Of a stretch of 64,000 nucleotides of DNA, positions 23,471 to 34,724 are shown one piece after another. Source of the DNA: Protula sp. h YS-2021. Lineage: Eukaryota; Annelida; Polychaeta; Sabellida; Serpulidae. The notes under the pieces are model-generated. The model searched no databases. It saw only the letters and a program-made list of their open reading frames with translations, and had not been told where the DNA came from. Within the stretch, counting starts at the first letter, position 1; the number at the start of each line of letters is the position of its first letter. The position numbers were made by a program, and so were the translations under genes. The stretch lies in the NCBI GenBank assembly GCA_949752745.1, contig OX457025.1:51233098-51297097 (forward strand). Reading direction: 5' to 3'.

Positions 23471-24290
23471 CACATGACTGATTTTTGGGCGGGGGAAACA
23501 TATCCGTTTTTTGTTTTAACAAAAACACTGGCCAGTCTTGTTAGTTACCAAATGAACTAAATTAATTTACTGCTTGTATTACTGCCGCTAGCGAATTAAA
23601 ATACAAAACTGAGTAATGAACCAAATGTGTTTTTCTGTGGTTATTTGTCGGTCTTATGACGCAATATTATATATCAATGTATAATTCTGTATTTTACCGC
23701 TTTTATAAAAACTTATACTCCCATTAGCAGCCATCTAAATATTAGCTAAGTTAAATGCTAATTTTTCATATTGAAAGCATGGTATTAAAAATCCCACATA
23801 CGGAAAACAAATGGATATAGTTGCACAATATTTTTTTCTTAGATGAAATGTAATAGAATGGTATTGCAGTTCAAATTAAATATATATAAAATATATAAAG
23901 TTAAGAAAATTCTCGGGATTTTAGGTATGCTTTGTATTTACTTATTAAATGGCCTGCGACGGCGTCGCAAACAGTCGAAACACATATGTTGCGGAAGAAT
24001 TTGCTGGAGTACAAATTTCTGACTGTTTCGAATAAAAAGAGAGTTCGGGCGTATAAATTTATGTATGATGCTGGATATTATATGTAGCAATATATGGATA
24101 CTTACTTGCCACCACCTCTCTTCTATAATTTTCGTGTTTTAGCAGAAATGTGATGGAATATAATTCTTCTTATATGCTATAGTAACGTATTGCTTGAAAC
24201 ATTTTGCACTATTTTATTAGTGGATGTGCACTACAACGACCGTGAAGAGTCTGCTTGTAAACATGGAGGTACAGAGCTGCTAACATTAAT
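23471..24290. other. No recognised feature
   Basis: AT-rich with no convincing exon or repeat. Confidence 0.5.
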
Positions 24291-24457
24291 TAGGCCCCAA
24301 CCCTTCGGATTGGGGCCTATAGGTTTGGGGTGTCCGTCCGTCCGTCTGTCCGCCATCGCTTTATACCCCTATGAATTTGGGGGCGGTTGGGGCCTGCGTG
24401 TGTTTCACAAATATTTACTTGTTTCTTATACGTATGTATCGAGCGATTTACGAGATA
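24291..24457 (+). mobile_element. Palindrome-headed element with (TCCG)n, copy 3, truncated
   Basis: A perfect 10-bp palindrome, TAGGCCCCAA (24291-24300) and TTGGGGCCTA (24310-24319), precedes GTCCGTCCGTCCGTCTGTCC (~24332-24351). The tandem core is missing; a MITE begins at 24458. Confidence 0.75.
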
Positions 24458-24801
24458 ATAAGCCAATTCGCACTTTTGACTTTTGCCGAAAAGTTTTTGC
24501 GTTTCGGCTGAATTCAGGTGGGATAAGGATATAAAGAAATGATAGAAAAAACGGCAAAAATCAACAAAATTCCATTTTGCCAGAAATATAGTCACATGTT
24601 GGTTATTAAAGGCACTGAATAATATGTAAAATAGTTTTTAAAAGATCATGTGATGGCCTTATAAATTCGAAAGTGTGTATGTTGAAAGAAAATTAGAATT
24701 TTGATGTTTTTCCCTTATCATTTCTTTATAATTTATCCCCCAACATTTTCAGTCGAAACAACACCGCCACCGGAAAAATCCGAAAGTGCGAATTGGCTTA
24801 T
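24458..24801. mobile_element. MITE with ATAAGCCAATTCGCACTTT ends
   Basis: A 344-bp element with near-perfect inverted ends: ATAAGCCAATTCGCACTTTT on the left and AAAGTGCGAATTGGCTTAT on the right. The interior carries GGATATAAAGAAATGATAGA and TTATCATTTCTTTATAATTT. Relatives lie at 30713-31053, 31211-31520, 43060-43142 and 57311-57627. Non-coding. Confidence 0.88.
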
Positions 24802-24811
24802 GGGGATGACG

Positions 24812-24926
24812 GTTAGCTCAGTCGATAGAGCCTTGGTCCTGTAATCCTAAAGTCCCTGGTTCGAAACTGGACAGGGGTGGAAAGCAGGTGATTGACTTTC
24901 GCTCACGTTGCCTCAGCTAAACAACT
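24812..24926 (+). mobile_element. tRNA-derived SINE head
   Basis: GACGGTTAGCTCAGTCGATA plus GAGC is a box A / D-arm, and TGGTTCGAAACTGG is a box B. The anticodon stem is poorly paired and the acceptor stem does not close, so it is not a working tRNA gene. The loop would read TGT (Thr). It abuts the foldback element at 24930. Confidence 0.6.
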
Positions 24927-24929
24927 GCA

Positions 24930-26111
24930 CTACCAGTAACCGACGTAGGATCGTTCGCCACTTTTGAATGGTTTTTGCGCAATAATTTTCGTGTTTTAGA
25001 CGCGATCCGGATATGCTTTTGTGTGTAGCAGATACAGGATTTTACACACGTTTTCTGTTATGCGCGAAGTAAAATGTCATGATTTACGAAAATGCCAGGC
25101 CGATGTATATTTTTCGGGCAGTATTTTCGAAGTGTAACTCGCCACTTTATTCTATCATCCCGAAATATAAATTTTAAGTGCAAACTGTAAGACTATTCAA
25201 TTTGCTTTTCAAAATGACTGCTAAGAGCTATAAGGATTACACGTGAGCATAAACCTGACTCCAAATGTGTATACTGTGCGCTATAATTTATAATTGGGCC
25301 ATTTATGTGATGCAACCTTTCTAAAATGACGCCGTTGGCCCCAGTCGTGCGCCGAGATTTGAACATTGACATCAATGGCATTTCCTATTATAGTAACTAT
25401 GACTCTTGCTGTCGTAGGAAGACTGCAAGAGTCATCTAGGACTATAGATTATTCACCACCACGGAATTCAAAATTAGCACAAATGAGTATTGCGGCCGTC
25501 CCTTAAAAAAAGGCCTCACCAACAAAGCAGTCATACGTACAGCGAAACTCGTAGCTTCAACTAGGAACTCAAGAAAAACACACAAACACGCTTTTACGCA
25601 TCTCCAAGTAAGAACTAACATCTATAAACATACCAGTAACCTAAGTCAAATCCGCCTGTACCCGTACCGTCGCCACCTCCCGAAAACAACAATTATCCCG
25701 GAAATTATTTTTTGCCGAACTTCCCGGTAACTACCACTGGTTCTCGAATGCAAAATACTGAGCTGCTATAAGTAAACCGTCAGTATACGCATGTCAAGTA
25801 AGATTTGTGTTCATGTGTAACCATTATAGCTCTTAGCAGTCATTTTGAAAAGCGAGTTGATAGTCTTACAGTTTGCACTTAAAATTTATATTTCGGGATG
25901 ATAGAATAAAGTGGCGAGTTACAGCTGGAAAATCATGCCCAAAAAATACACCGGCCTTGCATTTTCGTAAATCATGACATTTTACTTCACAAAACTTGTG
26001 TAAAGTTCTGAATTTGCTACATATAACAGCATCTCCGGATCGCGTCCAAAAGATGAGAGTTATTGCGCTAAAACCATTGAAAAGTGGCGAACGGTCCTAG
26101 GTTACTGGTAG
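24930..26111. mobile_element. Foldback element with ~320-bp terminal inverted repeats
   Basis: The ends read CTACCAGTAACCGACGTAGG and its complement CCTAGGTTACTGGTAG. The arms 24930-25260 and ~25790-26111 are inverse copies (CGCGATCCGGA, AAATCATGACATTTTACTTC, GTGGCGAGTTAC). The non-repeated middle contains GGAAGACTGCAAGAGTCATC, which also occurs inverted at 30450-30640 and near 57180. No ORF; likely moved in trans. Confidence 0.8.
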
Positions 26112-26223
26112 TTTTATTGCGGCCACAACAGCAGATTGAATAGTCTCCCCAGTAGCGTATTCCAAAAACATAGCCCAGCTTCAGAGCACGTTGAGGAATT
26201 TAACAATTACATTAGAAGTTCAG

Positions 26224-27877
26224 TCGTCTAGGATCCTTGGCGCGTGTGCGGTGTAGTAACGCCGTGAGATGTCACACCTTCAATATTGCGAAGATTGCAA
26301 ATCTGAAACCTATAAAAAAACTTGTGCTGAACCGGTAGATAAACAGTAAAACAGCAATATATTTCGTTCTTTTTTGCCGGAAAAGCCTGGAAAAACCTGT
26401 GTTGTTAGCCAAAGCTTTGCCATTGACTGAAAGTATGTCATTTTCTGCCGCATATTGTTATGATCTCCTAGGTACAAAGCCAGGATTGACATGATGTTAA
26501 AAGGGTTGCAGCGATGTGCCAATTGCAAGGAGCCACGTTCAAATGCGGATTGCTCCTTTATCAACTTTAGAAGGTAAATAAAATTGCGATTCGGCGATAG
26601 ATATTAAAGTTTTTATTCATGGAAATACTGATCCCTGGCAGGGTTTAGATGTCGTAGAACCTGGTGACTGACTAGTACTACTACTTGAGTTATAACATAG
26701 AGCACAAAAGTTTTGAATAAACCAATTTGTACTTTCATACTTTTTAAAATCCATGAGGTGAGGAAGAATCCATGAGAGGAAGAAAAGAAGTGAATGTGAC
26801 CCAGATAGGCCAAAAGCCAACTTCAGTTGCTGCATGCAAATTTACGTTCACGGTGCACTATCAGCAACTTGTTTTTCATAATATTCCAAATTGATATTGC
26901 CCATATCCATTAACTAGAAGATTGGAACTACAGAGCATATGTTTTTGTTATTGTTGATATTAGTTAATTTCCCTACATGTTACAGATATGACGCTGTGGC
27001 CCACTCAAATGTAGGAGAAATAGTACTCGTACTGATTAAAAGGTTGTCACTCGCTTCATTTAATATGTTGAAAATTATCGAACGTTTATTGGATATATTT
27101 TTTGCAGGATAACCTGTCGAACCTGGCATATTCGCGACCCGAGGATTTACAAGAATAAAAACCAGACTCCGCAGAATACAAGTGACAAGAAAGCTTCAAT
27201 AGATGGTGTCATGTCCTCAGGAGAAGCTACAGATGTACTTTCCCATTTGCTTGTGCTAGTATTGAATGTTGTTAACAGGTGTGGGATATTATATCTTTGT
27301 CAAGGTTAAAGTGTTCAAAATGTTAGAATTAATGATTGACACGAAACCTTATTTCAGTATACCTAATAGGAATTTAAATTGTGACGAAGGATATGGACTT
27401 GACGTGGCTTGTCATGTAACATTTTATTTTTGAAGCATATAGAGATGCATGGTATTGTACTTTCATTTGTTTTAGAATTACTTTAAAAGCGGTACGATAA
27501 TGAAGTACATGAATTGATATATAAGAGATTTAAATGAGCATATTTCGTAATTTCAGTGATGGCTTCTTCCTTAAGCACAAGAAAGCAAATGATGGCGTCA
27601 TTGCCAGACTAGAAACGCCAGAAAATACCGATGTCTGCGACAAGTGCGACTTGGGCATCTTCAATGCACACCAACTGTGTACCCAATGTGGAAGAAGCCT
27701 CCATTCAAACTGCTGCATTTTTCGAAGGTATCTGAAGTGACAAAATACTGAGAAGAGTGCGTGAACAAAACAGGTCTTTTCTGACTTCTTTATTAAAATA
27801 CTACATTATGCGGATGCATCAGATCAATGGTGGGCAGATCGGGCCTGCTTATTAAAGAAGAACTACTTGAGAGCTGA
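26224..27877 (+). CDS. Candidate host gene, six exons, C1/PHD-like zinc motif, function unknown
   Basis: Proposed exons: 26224-26334, 26472-26573, 26986-27042, 27108-27278, 27557-27727, and 27823-27877 ending in TGA. Every internal exon is open in the required frame, is a multiple of three, starts with one spare base and ends with two. Every intron is thus phase 2, and nearly every join makes an arginine. Introns are 137, 412, 65, 278 and 95 bp; acceptors include TATTTTTTGCAG and CTACATGTTACAG. Cysteine groups: VRCSNAVRC (exon 1), CANCKEPRSNADC (exon 2), and in exon 5 CDKC, then CTQC, then HSNC, a CxxC-x10-CxxC-x4-HxxC pattern typical of treble-clef zinc folds such as C1 or PHD. Exon 4 has a hydrophobic LLVLVLNVV. 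I do not recognise the protein. The 5' end is missing or disturbed by the foldback element just upstream. The two 171-nt exons are the firmest; the 57-nt and last exons the weakest. Confidence 0.55.
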
Positions 27878-28061
27878 GCAGAGCGCCCCCTCCAGCAAAG
27901 CGAAATAAACAAATGATTGCGACGGAGGTGCAGGAAGTGAAACAATAGCCAGTGCTAGAAGATATATTGAGAAAGCGATCTAGCGGCTCAAATGTTTTAT
28001 TGAGGAGTGAGGGGTATTCATTGGATAGTCATATGTTTTATCACTATATTACAAAAGTTTG

Positions 28062-28150
28062 ATGTGCCACCACCGGAGAGCGCAGTAACTCCGCATAAAA
28101 ATCGTTATGCCTGCACCCCGAAGGAGTTGATCCTACAATGACACTAACAA
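28062..28150 (-). mobile_element. SINE-B module, copy 1
   Basis: On the minus strand a T-arm-like hairpin (TGTAGGATCAACTCCTTCGG) is followed by GCATAACGATTTTTATGCGG and CTCTCCGGTGGTGGCAC. Same module as 28393-28476, 29400-29490 and 62003-62092. Confidence 0.65.
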
Positions 28151-28392
28151 AAAAGTTTATAATATATACACACATTTAATAATATATGTACACAGAATAA
28201 GCCAACAATGGAAGACCTTTTGAACATGTTAAAAGACACTAAAGGTGTCACTTAGAGAGACCATAGATAAAAAATAGTATATGGGGAGACCAAGGTATGG
28301 TCTCCCAAAGTTGTACTTTTGGGTTATATGTCATTGATTATTATATATGATGCGCATTTGGTCCCCCTATTTACAATATTACTAAAGTTTGG

Positions 28393-28476
28393 TGTGCCAC
28401 CACCGCAGAGCGCAGTAACCCCGCATAAGAAATCGTTATGCGTGCACCCTGTAGGAGTTGAACCTACAATGACACT
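28393..28476 (-). mobile_element. SINE-B module, copy 2
   Basis: The minus strand shows a perfectly paired T-arm (GTAGG TTCAACT CCTAC), then GCATAACGATTTCTTATGCG and GCGGTGGTGGCAC. It is part of the tandem duplication at 28040-28700. Confidence 0.7.
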
Positions 28477-28700
28477 AAAAATATCATATGATAATATATG
28501 CGCACATTTGATAATATATGCACACAGACTATGCCAACATAGGGAGACCTTTTGTATGTGCTAAAAGACACTTAGAGAGACCATAGATAAAAAATAGTAA
28601 ATAGGGAGACCAAAGCATGGTCTCCCAAAGTTGTATTTTTGGGTTATATATCATTGATTATTATATATGATGCACACTTGGTTCCTCTATTTACTATTTT

Positions 28701-29399
28701 CATGAATGCTCTCAGTAAAATAATAATTTAATAATGTAAAATTTACTATTATCTCAGTTACACTAACTTACTGGTAGTAAAAGAAAAAGTAATAATAGAA
28801 ATAAAACAAAAACAACAAAACGCGATTTTAGTTCTAAAAATGTAAAGATTAAAAAAAATTATTTTGATACAATAAAGTATGTCATTTTTAGTAGTTCTTC
28901 AAAGAAATAGTCGTGTAGTAATCTCAAAGTAAATTTACATTGAGAAATGAAATGACGCGATGGATCTCTCATGTTTTCCTGTGTATGTGCCCGTACAAAT
29001 AAGCTATATGGCATCAACTTGATGTTTACTCAATAAAGATTGAAAAGCCAAAAAAATGCTTGTTTGTATTTATTTTCCCCTTCTCCCCTTCCCCGTTCCT
29101 TGGGTGCAGAAAATATATTAAAGCTCCGCCATTTCCCTCCCTCCCAAAAGGGATGGCAAATTGTAGCTACTTCGAAATTAAGATTTCCAAGTCTGGCCTT
29201 CAATGCGGCCGTAGGTGATATACATTCATAAGTTACTATATCGTTTCATGTGTAAACATCCGGTGGCCTTGAGGCGTCATCTGGGGTAGTATCTCGGAAA
29301 AATATCAGAAACGGAAAAATGAACCATCACTGTTTAATATGGTATGACAGCCTGTCTCAAAAACCAGGTTCACATGCTGTTGTGGCATAGTTCGATACT
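28701..29399. other. No recognised feature
   Basis: AT-rich, then a C/T-rich tract at 29060-29150. A chance AATAAA occurs at ~29032. Confidence 0.45.
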
Positions 29400-29490
29400 T
29401 GTCTTGCTGTGCTTCGTCCGGAGATTGCCAGTTCATTGCATAAAAATTGTTAGGCAAGCAACCTGTGGCAGTCGAACCCAAAAAAGCATA
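29400..29490 (-). mobile_element. SINE-B module, copy 3 (diverged)
   Basis: Minus strand: GGGTTCGACTGCCACAGGTT, then CCTAACAATTTTTATGCAAT, GAACTGGCAATCTCCGGACG and AAGCACAGC. It aligns with the plus-strand copy at 62003-62092. Confidence 0.6.
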
Positions 29491-29670
29491 CATGCAAAGA
29501 AAAATTCTCATCTCTGCCCTTGTTCTTATTCTGTGTTAATAAGTGTTTGAATAAACACGTAAGGAAATGTTTTATTTTGTAAAATAGATGTTTTGATACG
29601 GGATGAAATTAACTTTTCGGGAGTGGCGGTCGTGAGGTACAGTTGACGACAGTTACATTTTCTTGTATCT

Positions 29671-30312
29671 GTGGCCGTATTCACGAACATCTGAGTTTAT
29701 TTACTTAGATATTAAACTTAGATCTCAAGATTAAACTTACGTAAGTTTACTTACTTACGCCATATTCATCGCGTAAGTTTATCAACTTACATTCTAAGTC
29801 AATATTGCAAAATTTTCATAAAGAGTGCGACTAAACGTATCAACTGGTTGTCAATGTAAATATCGGAGGCTTTTAGATGTTCCGGAGCGTTAAAGCTTCT
29901 TCTTGTTTCCTACTCCAAATTTTTGAGATTTTCCACCAAAAATGAATACCTTCTCTTGAAAATCCATATCCAGTTAAAAGTTCATCGTCATTGTAAACTT
30001 CAAACGGATAACTCCTATCTCGAAACACTTTCCCTCATAAAAACCCTTTCATATTCTTCATTTAATCTCAATAAATTGATTGTTGCCAAGGTAAACAAAG
30101 CACTCCAGGTATTTAAATATCGCGTGGGATTGAACTTAGAAATCTAAGTGTAGTCCGAAGTAAACTTAGAATTTTGAACTTATACTTGAGTGGAAGCTTA
30201 AACTTACATTTTGTGAATACCGCTAAGTTAAACCAACGGGAAAGTTAACTCTTACATTTTTGCACTTAGATTGACTCTAAGTTTAAACTTACACTTTCGC
30301 GAATGCCGCCAC
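29671..30312. mobile_element. Foldback MITE with GTGGC(C/G)G(T/C)ATTC ends
   Basis: The left end GTGGCCGTATTCACGAA and right end, complement GTGGCGGCATTCGCGAA, are imperfect inverted repeats leading into TAAGTTTA-type sequence. A second inner copy of the end, TTTTGTGAATACCGC, lies at ~30206-30220. It is full of AAACTTA/TAAGTTT words on both strands. No credible ORF. Confidence 0.75.
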
Positions 30313-30449
30313 TGGTTTACGGGTGAATATACCAGGTTGGCTATGGTTACGGCCTGTCCCGAAACAATAATTTTTGCCAATATCTACAGGCAATAACCGA
30401 ATTGTGTCAGTGTAATTACGGACAATTTGGTGCCATGATTATTGGTTTT

Positions 30450-30640
30450 AACTTAGTCCTAGATGACTCTTGCGGTCTTCCTATGACAGCAAGAGCGATA
30501 GTTCCTATAATAGACCATGTCGTTGATGTCAATTTTGCTAATCTCGCCGCATGACTCAGGCCACTGGCGTTATTTTAGAAAGAGTGCATCACACAAATGA
30601 CCCAATTATAAATACAACGCACAATTTCTATGGTTAAACA
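30450..30640 (-). repeat. Inverse copy of the foldback element interior
   Basis: The reverse complement matches 25254-25437: AGAGTCATCTAGGACTA, GTTGATGTCAATTTTGCTAA and TCACACAAATGACCCAATTA in diverged form. Confidence 0.75.
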
Positions 30641-30712
30641 ACAATTTTGTACTGCGAAAAATGTTTTCTTGGGATCAGGATATAAAATCTCCCATTATCT
30701 CCCACAGCAACA

Positions 30713-31520
30713 ATAAGTCAATTCGCACTTTGTCTTTTGCCGAAAGCTTTTTGCGTTTCGGCTGAATTAATTGGGATAAGGATATAAAGAAATAATAGAA
30801 AAAACGGCAAAAATCAACAAAAATCCATTTTGTCAGCAACATGTTCTCATATTGGTTATTAAATGGACTAAATAATATGTAAAATACTTTTTAGAAGATC
30901 ATATGATGGCTTTATAAATTTGAAAGTGTGCATGTTGAAAGAAAATTAGAATTTTGATATTTTCCCTTATCATTTCTTTATAATTTATCTCCCAAGATTT
31001 GCAATCAAAACAACACCTTCACTGAAAAGATCAAAAAGTGCGAATTGGCTTATGGCTGCACAATGATAAGGGAAAATATCAAAATTCTAATTTTCTTTCA
31101 ACATGCACACTTTCAAATTTATAAAGCCATCATATGATCTTCTAAAAAGTATTTTACATATTATTCAGTCCCTTTAATAACCAATATGAGAACATGTTGC
31201 TGACAAAATGGATTTTCGGCTGAATTCAGGTGGGAAAAGGATATAAAGAAATGATAGAAAACAAAACGAAAAAAAAAATCAACAAAATTCCATTTTGCCA
31301 GAAACATATTCACATGTTGGTTATTAAAGGGACTGAATAATATGTAAAATAGCTTTTAAAAGATCATCTGATGGCTTCATAAATTTGAAAGCGTGCATGT
31401 TGTAAGAAAATTAGAAACTTGATGTTTTTTCCTTATCATTTCTTTATAATTTATCCCAAAAATATTTGCAGCCGAAACAACACCTCCACCGGAAAGACCC
31501 GAAAATGCGAACTGGCTTAT
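30713..31520. mobile_element. Composite of three MITE copies, one inverted
   Basis: 30713-31053 is a full MITE with ATAAGTCAATTCGCACTTT and GTGCGAATTGGCTTAT ends. 31062-31213 is a near-identical inverse copy of ~30823-30977. 31211-31520 is a third, direct, partial copy. The inverse piece matches its neighbour better than the outer copies match each other, which suggests a local inverted duplication. Confidence 0.8.
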
Positions 31521-32940
31521 TACAGGAACTGTGACCATTTCTGTCCTAGGAAGATTGATCAAGTCATCTCGCAGACACCTTCATGCAATGAGCCAAGTCA
31601 CACTTTGGGTGTTTCGAATAATTTGCGAAAGAAATTTGATTTTCGACTGCGATGGAACCAAAAAAAATGAAAGAAACGACAGAGAAATATGGAAGAAATA
31701 TCGCAAAAGCAGCTTATACTCGAAACATAAAAGAAATTGAAACTTATAATACATTTTTAAATAGCACAGAAGTTGTTAAAAACCTGACTGCTCTTTGGTG
31801 CAAGGGAAATTTGACATTTAGGTGAAATCTCTCTATCATTTCTTTCATTTTTTACCCGGTTACTTTTATTCGAAACGCAGAACTTTGCACATTTTTATCG
31901 GGAGCACCCTAAGTATGATTTGGCTTGTGAGTAACTTGGGGCATAATGAGCGATATTTGGAGTTTATAGCAGTTTTATACCAATACAAATTCTTCGATAT
32001 TTAAGCTAAGTAGTAACACTTTTCTAAACGGTAAAAATTATACAAAGAGCTAGCTTTCTAGCATGTGACAAATAGGCCAAAATGTATGCAATCGGCCAAC
32101 AACAAGAAAAATACTGTTATATTTGGTATTAAAACAACGAGAAACTGCGTTTTGCCCCCACGCAAGCACTGGCACTTTTTGATCACGTGACGAAAATGTT
32201 AATTCTTATTCGTAGATGCAAGGTTGTGACGTGAACTTGTTGTCAAGAATAGAAAGGGTCCACTGGGACTAGTTTTACCATTGGTAACTGTAAAGAAGTG
32301 GGCGATAATATAGGTTTTGTGCTAAAACATAAGATAAGAGCTTACTTTGCACGACAGTAATATGTCAAGTAGTCTTCAGGCTGCATGTAATAGTTTCAAG
32401 TATTTTGTTATTTGGTTTAACTCCTTTTTTTCAAGTTACTTTCATTAGTTACTTCTTTTCGTCTCTGGCGGGTAGATGTAAACAATACAAACAAATTACC
32501 TGAAGTTTGTAAGAACATCTCTCGCGGAAATAGACGAAACTGTGAAATTGTTTTTATTCCGAATAACTCCCCTCTAAAACTTGTATAAAGTGCCAGTAAA
32601 TTATTAAATTACAAAATTTAAAAAAAGAGATTTAGCGAGTCCACTGACTTTGCTAAAAGTGATCATTTGGAGAATCGGGCTCATATACAAAATTAAGGAG
32701 ACGGTCCCTTTTAGTGGGTGTGTTTCTGGCAAAAAAGTTGGTCGAATAAAGGAGACCTCGAATTTTTGTTAATTCGTTATTGTTGTGTTTTTTTCTTCAA
32801 AACAACCATAACAGATAATAATAATAATATTAATTTAAGATATCTATGCGATAACAAAAGAAAAAATGCGGAAGAGAAAGGATATACATTTGGTCTCCTC
32901 ATCTATTATTTATAAGCATGGTCTCACCAGGTCGCAAGGT
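31521..32940. other. No recognised gene; one weak inverted repeat
   Basis: The arms near 31612-31690 and 31825-31900 are inverse (GAAAGAAACGACAGAGAAAT against ATCTCTCTATCATTTCTTTC), probably another decayed MITE. The rest is AT-rich with no feature I can name. Confidence 0.5.
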
Positions 32941-32942
32941 AG

Positions 32943-32944
<2 letters not shown>

Positions 32945-33024
<80 letters not shown>
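32945..33024. repeat. (TA)n microsatellite
   Basis: About 80 bp of uninterrupted alternating TA. Length is likely variable between individuals and prone to assembly error. Confidence 0.97.
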
Positions 33025-33026
<2 letters not shown>

Positions 33027-33390
33027 CACTGTGCAAGATTGCATATGCCTAGGGTAAATAGTTTCGGAGAAATCGCGCCTTACATTGCAGTTATCTCAAG
33101 AAATCAAAATTTTTGACAAGTTGCCATTTTGGTAAATTTTGGTCGATTTGAATAATAACACGACGTTGCACAACTTCAGTATATATAAATATATTTTTAC
33201 TGTGCAAGGTTGGGTATACCTAGTACAGAGGGCAATCCTATAGACCACGCGGGCTCGCACGTTTGGGGTCTAAAAAGTACATTTAAAACGCCTCTTGGTT
33301 GCCAGCTATAACGAGAGCGAACAAAAAGTCATTATTTTTTTTTAATGGCTGAGAGAAATAGCTCCGTCTTTGCGAGGCATTGTTTGTAGA

Positions 33391-33568
33391 TACAGTAAAA
33401 CCTGCCTACATCGGACAACGGGGGGGGGGGGACTGGCGTATTTTGTCCGGTATATAGACTTATCCGGTATTTCAGGGGTCATGTAAACCAATGGGGAAAA
33501 ACGGGACTTGTCCGATATTGGCAGTTGTCCGGTATTTCAGGATTTGTCCAGAATGAGGTTTTACTGTA
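33391..33568. mobile_element. pogo/Tigger-like MITE with TA ends
   Basis: A 178-bp element with inverted ends TACAGTAAAACCT and AGGTTTTACTGTA, including the TA target sites. CAGTAAAACCT-type ends are typical of pogo/Tigger elements of the Tc1-mariner group. Inside, CTTATCCGGTATTTCAGG and TTGTCCGGTATTTCAGG are repeated. Confidence 0.85.
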
Positions 33569-33587
33569 ATGGGCAGCGTTTACTCAC

Positions 33588-33626
33588 CTGTCAGCTGGCG
33601 CTGGTTCTGACTTTAGATCATCCAAC
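33588..33626 (-). CDS. Isolated 39-nt exon candidate
   Basis: On the minus strand TTTTTTGTTTTGCAG precedes and GTGAGT follows a 39-nt segment open in only one frame, reading LDDLKSEPAPADR. It starts with one spare base and ends with two. The signals are textbook, but the segment is short and no neighbouring exon was found. It might belong to the minus-strand gene at 40739-46845 or to an unseen gene. Confidence 0.4.
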
Positions 33627-33839
33627 CTGCAAAACAAAAAATCAACAAGAAACTATTTTTTTCCCTTAACAGATAAATAGATAAGTATATTTTTTATACA
33701 AGTAATCGTAGATTTCACAGGCCACCACCTTGGGTCGAACAGTTACCCGAGGAAAAATGCTTTCGGATGAGTAAATTTTGTGACTGAAACGGAATTGTAG
33801 ATATAAATTTCGAGTTCTGATAAAAATTTAAAAATTGGT

Positions 33840-34720
33840 ATGGGCGTGGTTGACATATCGGAGAATCTACTCTGTGTAGATATAAGAATTACCTTGGTGA
33901 CCCAGATCTTCACAGTCAAAGTCAGAAACCGGAAGCTGACTATTATCCCGAAAGTGAAGAGACAGCGATTTCGAGCTGACTGTCGAGCCTTTTGGCATAA
34001 TCAATGTTACATAACAGGTACCTCGGTGACCTGGATCTTCTCGGTCACGGTCAAGGTCAAAAACCGGAAGCTGAGTATTATCCCGAAAGTGGCTAGAGAC
34101 AAAGAGATTTCAAGCTGATTGTCCAGCTTTTGGGCTTAAACAACGTGATATAAGAGGAATCTGGCTGACCTTGACCTTCCGAGTCATTGACAAGGTCAAA
34201 AGCCGACTATTATCTCGAAAACGTTAGATTTTGAGGTGACTTTCAACACTATTAGCCTAAACAACGTTACATACGAGGTACCTCGATGACCTTAACCTTC
34301 TGAGTCACGGTCAAGGTCGAAAACCGGAAGTTGACTATTATCTCAAAAACGGTTACAGACAGAGTGATCTTGAGCTCATTTTCGAAACTTTGGGCCCAAC
34401 CAGCGTTATTTGAGCTACCTCGGTGACCTTGACATCCCCGGTCATGATCAAGGTGAAAAACCGAAAATTGATTATTATTTCAAAAACGGTTAGAGAAAGA
34501 GCGACATTGAGCTCATCTGCGACCCTATGGGTTTGAACAACGTTACATTAGAGGCATCTCGGTGACCATGACCTTCTCGGTCACGGTAAAGGTAAAAAAA
34601 AACAGAAGTTGACTATTATCTCGAAAAAAGGTTAGACAAAGAGGGATTCTTGGTTTATTTCGAGCCCACTGAACCAAAGCGACGATAAAGAAGGGGTACT
34701 GCTTGATTTTAAGGTTTTTG
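33840..34720 (+). repeat. ~135-bp tandem array, CCGGAAGTTGACTATTATC type
   Basis: About six to seven units with AAAAACCGGAAG.TGA near 33925, 34060, 34195, 34318, 34455 and 34595, plus TTATCTCGAAAACGGTTAGA and CCTCGGTGACCTTGACC. Related to 6600-7195 and 63236-63400. Confidence 0.9.
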
Positions 34721-34724
34721 GCCA

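Larger units (their letters stand above)
28040..28700. repeat. Tandem duplication, ~325-bp period
   Basis: Two adjacent copies share GTGCCACCACCG.AGAGCGCAG, AGAGAGACCATAGATAAAAA and GGTCTCCCAAAGTTGTA. Each carries a minus-strand SINE-B module. Confidence 0.9.

Noticed and set aside
24812..24890. Functional tRNA-Thr gene
   Set aside because: The anticodon stem has mismatches and the acceptor stem does not close; the head continues into SINE-like sequence.
27534..27740. Stand-alone small protein starting at 27534
   Set aside because: The start lies in the intron; the acceptor at 27555-27556 and the matching phase make it an internal exon.
32866..33057. ORF of Tyr-Ile repeats
   Set aside because: It is the (TA)n microsatellite.
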